Shown here: positions 43,620-50,031 of the stretch, piece after piece
Numbering within the stretch: position 1 is the first letter of the stretch
Layout of the letters: every line of letters begins with the position of its first letter
NCBI GenBank assembly: GCA_019637195.1
Contig: JAHBWA010000020.1
Location: forward strand, 1-50,031
Length of the DNA stretch: 50,031 nt
Source: Labilithrix sp.
Lineage (GTDB): Bacteria > Myxococcota_A > Polyangia > Polyangiales > Polyangiaceae
Reading direction: 5' to 3'
Made by a program: the position numbers and the translations under genes
The notes under the pieces: model-generated
The model's input: only the letters and a program-made list of their open reading frames with translations
Told to the model about the DNA's origin: nothing
Database searches by the model: none

Positions 43620-45299
43620 CTATCTCTTCCGCTTCGCGGCGCCCTTCCTCGCCGAGGTCTTTCCGGCGGTCCTTTTCGTCGCGCGGGTGACGCTCGGTGC
43701 CTTCTTCGTGGCTGCCGCCTTCTTCGCGGCGGTCTTGGAGGCTGCCGCCTTCTTCGCGGCGGTCTTGGAGGCTGCTGCCTTGTTCGCGGCGGTCTTGGAG
43801 GCTGCCGCCTTGTTCGCGGCGGCTTTCTTGGCGGTCGCGGCGGGCTTCTTCGCGGATGGCTTCTTTGCGGCCGACGTCTTGGCGGCCGACTTCTTCGCGG
43901 CGGTCCTGGTCGCTGCCGTCTTCTTCGTGGCAGCCTTCTTGGTGGTCGCGGCGGGCTTCTTCGCGGTTGGCTTCTTCGCGGCCGTCTTCTTGGCGGTGGC
44001 TGCCGTCTTCTTGGCGGTCTTCTTGGCGGCCTTCTTCTTCGCGGGAGCCGCCGTGGCGGCGGCGGCCGTCTTCTTTGCGGCGCCCTCCTTTGCCGCGCGG
44101 GCGACGCCGGGCGTCGTCGTCGTGGCCGTCTTCTCTGCGCTCGTGGCGACGCTCGACGTCGTATCAGCGTCCTCGGCGACGGAAGCGCTCGTGGCGGGCG
44201 CGCCTGCGCCGGCCTCGCTCGCCGGTGCTCGGTCAGCGGCGTCCGCCGCGCCCGCGACGCGCGGCGCGGGGGCCGGACGCGCCCAGTCCTCGATCTCGCT
44301 CTGCCCGGTGACGAGCTTGTAGAGGGCGATGCTGAGCTCACGGACGCCTTCGCCCGTGGCCGCGGAGACGAGGTGGAGCGTGATGTCGCGCTTCGCGAAG
44401 CGCGCGCGGACCTGCTCGTAGGCCTCGCGCACCTCGGGGAGGTCGGACTTGGTCATCGCGACGATCTGCGGGCGCTCGGCGAGCTCTGGATCGAAGCGTT
44501 CGAGCTCCGTCATGAGCGCGTCGTAGTCCGCGACCGGATCGCGGCCCTCGTCGAAATCGAGCGTGACGAGGTGGAGCAGCGCGCGCGTCCGCTCGACGTG
44601 CTTGAGGAAGCGGTGGCCGAGGCCTGCGCCTTCCGCGGCGCCGGGGATGAGGCCCGGGATGTCGGCGACGACGAACGACGCCTCGTCGCCGATGCGCAGA
44701 CGCCGAGATGAAGGCGTGAGCGTCGTGAAGGGATAGTCGGCCACCTTGGGGCGCGCGCGGGACACCGCGCGGATGAACGTGGACTTGCCGACGTTCGGGA
44801 AGCCGAGGAGCCCCACGTCCGCCATGACCTTGAGCTCGAGGCGGAGCTTTCTCTCCTCTCCCTCGGCGCCCGGCTCGGCGCGGCGCGGCGCGCGATCGTA
44901 CGGCGTCGCGAAGTGGATGTTCCCGCGCCCGCCCTTGCCGCCCTTCGCGACGACGACCCGCGCTTGCGACGTGGAGATGTCGAACAAGAGCTCGCCGGTC
45001 TCCCGATCGCGGATCTGGGTGCCGACGGGCACGCGGACGACGCGGTCCTCGCCGCCGCGCCCGTACATGTCCTTGCCGTGGCCCTGCTCGCCGTTCGGAG
45101 CGCGAATGACGCGCCCGTAGGTCAGGTCGAGGAGCGTCGAGAGGCCCTCGTCGGCGACGAAGACGACGTCGCCGCCGCGCCCTCCGTCTCCGCCCGAAGG
45201 GCCGCCGAACGGGACGAACTTCTCACGCCTGAAAGCGATGGATCCGTTGCCGCCCTTTCCGGCGACCACGTCCACTTCGCACGAGTCTACGAACTTCAC
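43620..45299 (-). CDS. obg: Obg GTPase with a long histone-H1-like Lys/Ala tail
   Basis: 559 residues from GTG 45299. Residues 1-158 are the glycine-rich Obg domain (VVAGKGGNGSIAFRREKF, GGPSGGDGGRGGDV). The GTPase domain follows with G1 GFPNVGKS (166-173), G2 FTTL (191-194), G3 DIPG (213-216), G4 TKSD (283-286) and G5 SAAT (312-315). Obg binds the 50S ribosomal subunit and acts in its assembly. The core ends near 340. The tail (341-559) is disordered: first Ala/acidic mix, then from 406 to 559 no Asp, Glu or aromatic residue at all, only Ala, Lys, Thr, Ser, Pro with AAKK-type repeats, like a histone H1 C-terminus. The OCT domain of Firmicute Obg is absent. Confidence 0.93.
   Translation of the reverse strand: MKFVDSCEVDVVAGKGGNGSIAFRREKFVPFGGPSGGDGGRGGDVVFVADEGLSTLLDLTYGRVIRAPNGEQGHGKDMYGRGGEDRVVRVPVGTQIRDRETGELLFDISTSQARVVVAKGGKGGRGNIHFATPYDRAPRRAEPGAEGEERKLRLELKVMADVGLLGFPNVGKSTFIRAVSRARPKVADYPFTTLTPSSRRLRIGDEASFVVADIPGLIPGAAEGAGLGHRFLKHVERTRALLHLVTLDFDEGRDPVADYDALMTELERFDPELAERPQIVAMTKSDLPEVREAYEQVRARFAKRDITLHLVSAATGEGVRELSIALYKLVTGQSEIEDWARPAPAPRVAGAADAADRAPASEAGAGAPATSASVAEDADTTSSVATSAEKTATTTTPGVARAAKEGAAKKTAAAATAAPAKKKAAKKTAKKTAATAKKTAAKKPTAKKPAATTKKAATKKTAATRTAAKKSAAKTSAAKKPSAKKPAATAKKAAANKAAASKTAANKAAASKTAAKKAAASKTAAKKAAATKKAPSVTRATKRTAGKTSARKGAAKRKR
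43711..43830. repeat. 30-bp in-frame tandem repeat in the Obg tail
   Basis: Unit GCTGCCGCCTTCTTCGCGGC (first 20 of 30 bases). Copies at 43711-43740, 43741-43770, 43771-43800 and, diverging, 43801-43830. On the minus strand it encodes the decapeptide SKTAA(K/N)KAAA. Confidence 0.88.
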
Positions 45300-45308
45300 G
45301 GGGCGGCG

Positions 45309-45314
45309 ATACTA
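45309..45314 (-). promoter_or_regulatory. Possible -10 box of obg
   Basis: On the minus strand TAGTAT lies 9 bases before the GTG at 45299. No Shine-Dalgarno sequence (CGCCGCCCC) fills the gap, so the mRNA may carry almost no leader. Confidence 0.4.
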
Positions 45315-45454
45315 GCGAAACGGCGGGCGACCCGCCGCGAAAGTCGGCGAGGCGACGAACGTTCCCCGGGAGCGCCTCTCCGCGGGGCGCGCGCCGCGCC
45401 GTGGGCGGGCGGCTTGTGGTAAACGTCGACGAGTCGCTCGGACCCGCACGGCGC

Positions 45455-46318
45455 ATGAAGATCCATCACCTCAACCTGTGCACGATGTGCCCCTTCGGCG
45501 GCCGCCTCGTCTCGGGGGGCCACCGGTCGATCCTCGACGAAGGCGAGCTGATCGTCCACGCGATGCTCGTCGAGACGGCGCGCGACGGCCTCGTCCTCGT
45601 CGACACGGGGATGGGCCTCGACGACGTCCGCTCGCCGCTCCGCCGGCTCGGTCCCGGCTTCGTCACCCTCGCGCGGCCCCGCCTCCGCGAGGAGGACACC
45701 GCCGCGCGTCAGGTCGAGCGCCTCGGCTTCGACCGGCGGGACGTGCGCCACGTCGTCGTGACGCACCTCGACGCCGACCACGCCGGAGGCCTCCCCGATT
45801 TCCCGGAGGCGACGGTCCACGTTCACCGGAGCGAGCACGCCGCCGCGATGCGCCCCGGCACGATCAACGAGCGGAGCCGCTACCGCGGCGCGCACTTCGC
45901 GCACGGTCCGAAGTGGGAGCTGCATGACGGCGGCGGCGAGAGCTGGTTCGGGCTCGAGAGCCTCAAGGTCGTCGCCGACGACGTGCTGCTCGTCCCGCTG
46001 CCCGGGCACACGCGCGGTCACTCCGCGGTCGCCGTCCGTGCCGACGAGCCCGCGGGCCCCGACTGGCTCCTCCACTGCGGCGACGGCTACTTCTTCCACC
46101 TCGAGAAGGACGATCCGGACTGCTGCCCCCCGCTCTTGCAGCGCTTCCAGTCGACGGTCGCCGTCGACGACGACTCCCGGCGCGCGAACGCGAAGCGGAT
46201 CCGCGAGCTTTACCGCCAGCACGGGCGCACCGTGCGCGTCTTCTCTGCGCACTGCCCGCACGAGTACCGCGCGCTCGCCGAGACGGAGCGCGACCGGAGC
46301 GGGCGCCTCCCCGACTGA
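45455..46318 (+). CDS. Metallo-beta-lactamase-fold hydrolase
   Basis: 287 residues from ATG 45455; the longer frame has no signal for its extra residues. MBL-fold motifs: LVLVDTGMG, VVTHLDADHAGG (H104, D106, D108, H109), GHTRGH and HCGDGYFF. The second residue of the usual HxHxDH zinc motif is Asp instead of His, a variant found in some hydrolases of this superfamily. The N-terminal HHLNLCTMCPFGGRLVSGG is Cys/Gly-rich. No signal peptide, so cytosolic. AHL-lactonase-like (quorum quenching) or another small-ester hydrolase is possible; substrate unknown. Divergent from obg with a 155-base gap. Confidence 0.8.
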   Translation: MKIHHLNLCTMCPFGGRLVSGGHRSILDEGELIVHAMLVETARDGLVLVDTGMGLDDVRSPLRRLGPGFVTLARPRLREEDTAARQVERLGFDRRDVRHVVVTHLDADHAGGLPDFPEATVHVHRSEHAAAMRPGTINERSRYRGAHFAHGPKWELHDGGGESWFGLESLKVVADDVLLVPLPGHTRGHSAVAVRADEPAGPDWLLHCGDGYFFHLEKDDPDCCPPLLQRFQSTVAVDDDSRRANAKRIRELYRQHGRTVRVFSAHCPHEYRALAETERDRSGRLPD

Positions 46319-46438
46319 AGCGCGCCGCCCGAAGGCCGAGACGCCGCCTCGCCGGCGCGCCGCGGGGGGCGCGCGCGCGACCGCCGGCGCGAGCCGACCT
46401 GGATCACGAGCGTGTGCTGACGTCGCGGGCGCGCGGGC

Positions 46439-47311
46439 TCAGGGGATCGAGAAGGTGACCCGGAAGTTCCCGCGCAGCTTCGTGTTGTCGAGGTTCGACG
46501 GGAGCGCGCCGTCCACGAAGACGTAGTAGGTCTTGCCCTCGTCGACGGGCAGGCTCACGGACTCGTTGCCGACGCCGTCGGTCTTGTTCGCGCACGTGAG
46601 CCACTCGACGTTGTCGACCGGGCACGTCTCGGCGACGTAGACGAACGCGTTGTAGTTCGTCTCCGTGACGGCGACGGTCATCGTCCCGGTCTTGTGAGCC
46701 GTGACCTTGAAGACCCGATCCTCCGACGACGCGCCGCTCGTCGGCGTGCTCCCCGCGCCGGCGCCGCACGACGTCTTCGTCCTCCGGTTGCCCGAGCCGA
46801 CCGTCGTGGCCGCGAGCGTCGGCGCGTGGTCGCCGCCCCAGACGTGGACGTCGAGGCCAGGGCAGGCGACCGATTTCTGCGGAGCCGCGCCGGCGAGCTT
46901 GCAGCTCGAGTCGCAGCCGTCGGTCTCGTTCGTGTTGTCGTCGTCGCAGTCTTCGCCGCGCTGCACGACGCCGTCGCCGCACGACGCGCTCGGGTCCCGA
47001 CCGTCGCCGGCGTCGGGATCGACGGGCTCGGACGGTCCCGGATCCCCCGGCTGGAGGGGGCCCTCGGGGTTGTCGTAGGTCTCGCACGGCTCGCACGGGC
47101 CGAAGCTCTGGCCGTCGTCCTTGCACAGCTTCGCGCCGTCCTGCCGGTCGCGGCACCGGCAGAAGACGTACCCGCCCGGCGTGCAGAGCGTGTCTTCCTT
47201 CGTCTTCGGGGTCGTCGTGCACGCGAGCAGGAGCGACACGACGCCGAGCGACGCGAGCGCGGCGCGCGGGAGGCGTGAGGCCAGGGAGCGAGCGAGCGCG
47301 GCCGGGATCAT
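46439..47311 (-). CDS. Lipoprotein with myxobacterial Cys-rich repeat and PPC-like domain
   Basis: 290 residues from ATG 47311. Lipobox LLAC (C31). An N-terminal Cys module, LCTPGGYVFCRCRDRQDG followed by KLCKDDGQSFGPC, is shared with the next gene upstream. Then a DUF4215-type repeat, SCGDGVVQRGEDCDDDNTN...GCDSSC, known as a myxobacterial Cys-rich repeat. The C-terminal half (about 160-290) has strands like a bacterial pre-peptidase C-terminal (PPC) domain: VFKVTAHKTGTMTVAV, FVYVAETC, YYVFVDG. The paralogue ends 11 bases upstream of this start codon. Last gene of a three-gene minus-strand operon with a matrixin; likely surface exposed. Confidence 0.8.
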   Translation of the reverse strand: MIPAALARSLASRLPRAALASLGVVSLLLACTTTPKTKEDTLCTPGGYVFCRCRDRQDGAKLCKDDGQSFGPCEPCETYDNPEGPLQPGDPGPSEPVDPDAGDGRDPSASCGDGVVQRGEDCDDDNTNETDGCDSSCKLAGAAPQKSVACPGLDVHVWGGDHAPTLAATTVGSGNRRTKTSCGAGAGSTPTSGASSEDRVFKVTAHKTGTMTVAVTETNYNAFVYVAETCPVDNVEWLTCANKTDGVGNESVSLPVDEGKTYYVFVDGALPSNLDNTKLRGNFRVTFSIP

Positions 47312-47322
47312 GGTCCTCTCGA

Positions 47323-48579
47323 CTACTGCAGCCTGAAGCTGATGGCGTAGTCCCCCTTGTTGTTCGTGATGCCGCCGCCGTCGACGCCGACCCAGACCTT
47401 CGTGTCCTTCGTGACGGGGAAGGTCATGGTCTCGCCGGCGCCGGCGCTGCCGTTGTTCGCGCACATGTTCGACGTCGCGGGGGTCGCGCTCGTGCAGGTG
47501 CGGCGCGCGGAGAGCATGAGGTTCGGCAGCGGAACGCCGGACTGCGCCGACAGCGTCACGACCAGGTTGCCGGTGGCGCGCGGCGTGACCGCGTAGATGT
47601 GGTCCTGGTAGCTGTTGCTCCCGGCGGGGTCGCACGCCTGCGACGGCGCGTTCCAGGCGTTGCCGTAGCCGTTGGTCGAGCCCGTGCCCGTGACCGTCTG
47701 CCCCGACCAGACCTCGACGGGGTGGCCGCCCTCGGCGCAGCTCCCGCCGCTCGTCGGGTTGCCGTTCACGCTCCTGCAGTTGTTCGAGCAGCCGTCGTCC
47801 TCGACCTTGTTGCCGTCGTCGCAGGCCTCGTTCGCGTCGACCTTGCCGTCGCCGCAGAAGGAGCCCGTCGTGAGCTTGAGGTCCGCGACGTACTTGCCCG
47901 CCGACGCCGACGCGCCGTCGATGATGAGGAAGTACTCCCTGCCGGTCGTGACGTTCAGCTTGAGCTGCGCCGACTTGTTCGCCGACGGCGGGCCGCACGA
48001 GACCTGCGAGGCCTCGTCGTCGCACGTGGTTCGGACGTAGGCGACCGGATCGAGACCGTCCGAGCCTTGGACCCTCACGTCGAGCGAGCCGCTCCCGGAC
48101 GGGATGAGGCGATAGACGTGATCGCTCGCGCCGGCGCCGACGGCGCAGGCGCCCTGCCGGCCCTTGCGATCGTCCGTGGCGGTGGAGGTGTCGCCCTCGA
48201 GCTTGATGTCTTGCCCGGGCTGGACGGCGGTGGACTTGCCGGGGCAGCTGTCGAGGACGCCTGCCTTCCCCGGCTCCTCGTCGTCGGGGTCGGGATCGCG
48301 ATCGTCGGGGATCGGCTCGTTGGTCTGCGGATCGTCGATCTCGCCGCCGACGCACTCGCCGTCGTCGCTGGTCATGCAGGCGTCGAACGACTTCGCGTCA
48401 TCCCGGCAGAGCTTGGTCCCGGGGGTGCGGTCGGCGCAGCGACAGAAGACGTAGGCGCCCGGCACGCAGAGCCTGTCCTCCTTCGTGCTGTCGGTGCTCT
48501 CGAGGAGCGCGCAACCCTGCGTCGCGATCAGGACCGACGCCACCGCCGCCGCCGAGAAAAAAAGACTCCGGAGCCTCAT
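47323..48579 (-). CDS. Lipoprotein with Cys module, two PPC-like domains and DUF4215-like repeat
   Basis: 418 residues. Lipobox ATQGC (C23). The same Cys module follows (RLCVPGAYVFCRCADRTPG, KLCRDDAKSFDAC), then an acidic Asp/Pro stretch, a first PPC-like beta-sandwich (HVYRLIPSGSGSLDVRV, YFLIIDGASA), a central Cys-rich repeat (FCGDGKVDANEACDDGN...GCSNNC) and a second PPC-like domain (HIYAVTPRATGNLVVTL, KVWVGVDGG). It thus looks like the downstream lipoprotein with one extra domain. ATG 48579 overlaps the matrixin stop by 4 bases, so translation is coupled. PPC domains often accompany secreted proteases, which fits the neighbour. Confidence 0.82.
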   Translation of the reverse strand: MRLRSLFFSAAAVASVLIATQGCALLESTDSTKEDRLCVPGAYVFCRCADRTPGTKLCRDDAKSFDACMTSDDGECVGGEIDDPQTNEPIPDDRDPDPDDEEPGKAGVLDSCPGKSTAVQPGQDIKLEGDTSTATDDRKGRQGACAVGAGASDHVYRLIPSGSGSLDVRVQGSDGLDPVAYVRTTCDDEASQVSCGPPSANKSAQLKLNVTTGREYFLIIDGASASAGKYVADLKLTTGSFCGDGKVDANEACDDGNKVEDDGCSNNCRSVNGNPTSGGSCAEGGHPVEVWSGQTVTGTGSTNGYGNAWNAPSQACDPAGSNSYQDHIYAVTPRATGNLVVTLSAQSGVPLPNLMLSARRTCTSATPATSNMCANNGSAGAGETMTFPVTKDTKVWVGVDGGGITNNKGDYAISFRLQ

Positions 48580-49535
48580 CGCCGCCCTCCATCCCTCAAG
48601 TTCGTCGTTGAAGATATGCTGCGGCGGCGCGTGCGCGCCACCAGAAGTCCCGAGCCCAAGACGAGCGCCGCGACGCCGTACGAGGCCCCGCCGCTCGCAG
48701 GCTGGACCGAGCAGAGGCCCTTCGGCTCGGGGTCGTCGCACTCGCCGCTGAAGCCGTTGCGCGGCTCGGTGTTGCAGGCGACGCCGCCGTTCTCCGGGTA
48801 GATCCCGCAGACGGCGTCGACGTCGTCCGGGTGGAGCTCGCGCTGGGTCGTCGAGCCCGGCGAGTACGACGCGAACATGACCGCGCCCGGATCCGGCGAG
48901 TGCGCGATGCCGATGAAGTGACCGACCTCGTGGGTCAGGATCGCCTGCAGGTCGTACTGCACCTTCGCGGGATCGTCCGTGATCGTCACCTCGTTGTTCG
49001 CGGTGTTGACCTCGATGTCCGCGTCGTAGATCTCGCCGGTCGCGTCGTTGTAGGTGACGCTCGTCTTCGCGAGCGTCCCGTCGATGCCGCGGTACCTCCA
49101 GTTGCTGTCCTGGAAGAGCACGACGTTCACGTTCGGTCCCGTCTTGTTGTACTGGCTCTGCTTGCACGAGACGGGCTCTCGCTCCTGGAACGTCATCGCG
49201 GCGACGGTGCCGTCGGGGCAGTCGACGTCGCTCCAGGCCTGGAACGTCTTGCGGATGATCGCGCGCGTGTCGGCCGGATCGAGATCGGCCGTCCCGAGGC
49301 GGTTCGTCGCGTAGCTGATGCACGAGGTCGGCCAGAACAGCTTGGCGCCGTCGGTCGTGCAGCCGTTCTCGTCGGTCGGGCACTCGCGGTCCTTGGTCGA
49401 TCGACACGTCGTCGAGCGGCAGTACGCGGCGGCGTCGTTCGCGGCGGCGAGCAGACCGAGCGCGGCGAGGGTGGCCGCGAGCGAGCGGATCGAGCGCTTC
49501 TTCGTCCTTCGTACCGACCGGACCATCGTCGACAT
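48576..49535 (-). CDS. Secreted matrixin metalloprotease with MYXO-CTERM-like tail
   Basis: 319 residues from ATG 49535. Cleavable signal peptide (LAATLAALGLLAAANDAAA). The zinc site is HEVGHFIGIAH at 202-212 (three His, Glu 203), and a Met-turn methionine lies near 220 (PGAVMFASY). Eight or so cysteines suggest disulfides. The C-terminus is a hydrophobic helix, YGVAALVLGSGLLVARTRRR, after a Cys/Gly-rich stretch: the pattern of MYXO-CTERM sorting tails, which anchor proteins at the myxobacterial surface. First gene of the operon with the two lipoproteins. Distinct from the small metzincin at 3807. Confidence 0.88.
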   Translation of the reverse strand: MSTMVRSVRRTKKRSIRSLAATLAALGLLAAANDAAAYCRSTTCRSTKDRECPTDENGCTTDGAKLFWPTSCISYATNRLGTADLDPADTRAIIRKTFQAWSDVDCPDGTVAAMTFQEREPVSCKQSQYNKTGPNVNVVLFQDSNWRYRGIDGTLAKTSVTYNDATGEIYDADIEVNTANNEVTITDDPAKVQYDLQAILTHEVGHFIGIAHSPDPGAVMFASYSPGSTTQRELHPDDVDAVCGIYPENGGVACNTEPRNGFSGECDDPEPKGLCSVQPASGGASYGVAALVLGSGLLVARTRRRSISSTTNLRDGGRR

Positions 49536-49720
49536 CCTCGCCTACGACGCGAGGTGCTGCACGACTAATGCCACTGTAGGAGAAGGTGCTCCTCGGGCGC
49601 GGGGGCCGAAACCAGGAAGCTATTCGTCGTTCGGCGCGGCGGCGAACGCCTCGCGGGCGGCCCGGTGGATGGTGGGCGATCCACCGCGGCGTGACCGTCA
49701 TGGGGCGCTCGTCGTCCAAC

Positions 49721-49820
49721 GCTCGGGGCTAGCGCGGATCCGCGCGCTCGGGGCTAGCGCGTCCGGCCGTCCGTCGAGCCGGCCGAGTCCGTCGAGCCGG
49801 CGGCCGAGTCCGTCGAGCCG
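49721..49820. repeat. Short direct repeats
   Basis: GCTCGGGGCTAGCGCG occurs at 49721-49736 and 49746-49761. Next to it CCGTCGAGCCGGC-type units start at 49771, 49789 and 49810 (18- and 21-base spacing). Confidence 0.75.
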
Positions 49821-49859
49821 TGAGGTCGTCGTCCCGTCCCTTCGCTTCCGTCGGTGCAC

Positions 49860-49865
49860 TAGGAT
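49860..49865 (+). promoter_or_regulatory. Possible -10 box of the edge lipoprotein gene
   Basis: TAGGAT, 7 bases before ATG 49873. The same bases (AGGAT) could also serve as a weak ribosome binding site, so the role is ambiguous. Confidence 0.3.
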
Positions 49866-49872
49866 GGCGACC

Positions 49873-50031
49873 ATGGTGCGCCCGATGCTCTGCATCACCT
49901 CGATGGTCGCTGCGCTGGTCGCGTGCGATCGCTCCGCCGCGTCGAGCGGCGACGACGACGGCGGCGGCGCGACGCGCGCGCAGAGCCCGGGACGCGTCGG
50001 TAGCTGCGACCGCGCTTCCACGACCGGGACC
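49873..50031 (+). CDS. Lipoprotein, N-terminal fragment
   Basis: 53 codons visible before the right edge. Starts VRPMLCITSMVAALVACD with a lipobox LVAC, then a Ser/Asp/Gly linker (SSGDDDGGGATRAQ) and the start of a Cys-containing domain (GRVGSCDRASTTGT). An in-frame ATG at 49864 is an alternative start. Same style as the other lipoproteins in the window; function cannot be judged. Confidence 0.6.
   Translation, partial: MVRPMLCITSMVAALVACDRSAASSGDDDGGGATRAQSPGRVGSCDRASTTGT

Larger units (their letters stand above)
49536..49872. other. Intergenic region (337 bp) with short repeats
   Basis: Lies between the divergent matrixin operon and a rightward lipoprotein gene. I see no gene in it; the open minus-strand frame here is a shadow. 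It holds two short repeat sets and a TAGGAT box near the right end. Confidence 0.5.

Overview
The window is very GC-rich DNA whose gene content points to a myxobacterium, most likely of the Polyangiales (Sorangium/Labilithrix relatives). This is inferred from gene content, not from a marker gene. The pointers are about fifteen predicted lipoproteins, many with Asp/Ala/Gly-rich 'DAG' linkers; two Hanks-type kinases; a myxobacterial cysteine-rich repeat (DUF4215-like); a matrixin with a MYXO-CTERM-like tail; and an alkylglycerone-phosphate-synthase-like ether-lipid enzyme. No insertion sequence, prophage, CRISPR array or rRNA is visible.

0-10 kb: the 5' end of a secreted serine-protease-like lipoprotein (-), a diheme c-type cytochrome lipoprotein, an MFS transporter, a small HExxHxxGxxH lipoprotein protease (-), an FAD oxidase coupled to a stand-alone FAD-domain protein (-), a homocysteine methyltransferase/MTHFR fusion, and a large lipoprotein. 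10-17.6 kb: a CAU-anticodon tRNA, a coiled-coil zinc-ribbon protein and a Ser/Thr kinase. A 2.3-kb stretch (about 14.24-16.5 kb) follows in which three neighbouring genes on both strands are broken by many small frameshifts, then a Cys-rich lipoprotein (-).

17.6-30.5 kb: panC, tmk, a PDZ-like lipoprotein (-), a TPR-kinase with one frameshift (-), an M15-type peptidase coupled to a lipoprotein (-), a nucleoside-phosphorylase-like protein, an outer-membrane-type lipoprotein (-), a YfhL-type ferredoxin (-), a lipoprotein, and a tightly packed run of DppB-DppC-HEAT repeat-AttH/CrtC-like genes. 31-35 kb is a lipoprotein island: two paralogous lipoproteins with 14 conserved cysteines, each followed by a very small lipoprotein with a CxxC at its mature N-terminus, and a further Cys-rich lipoprotein between them.

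35-50 kb: 2-oxoacid dehydrogenase E1 alpha, dihydrolipoyl dehydrogenase, a 58-residue CxxC/CxxC protein (-), PspA, a 970-residue pseudo-cyclase/STAND-like protein, a MazF-like toxin without antitoxin (-), an isolated type III secretion SctU/FlhB-type protein (-), an Obg GTPase with a long histone-H1-like tail (-), and an MBL-fold hydrolase. Last come a three-gene exported operon (matrixin plus two related lipoproteins, -) and the start of a lipoprotein cut by the window edge. Recurrent themes are envelope lipoproteins, short tandem repeats in gene 3' ends and intergenic DNA (different unit at each site), and several genes with a TANNNT box 6-9 bases before the start codon that may be leaderless.
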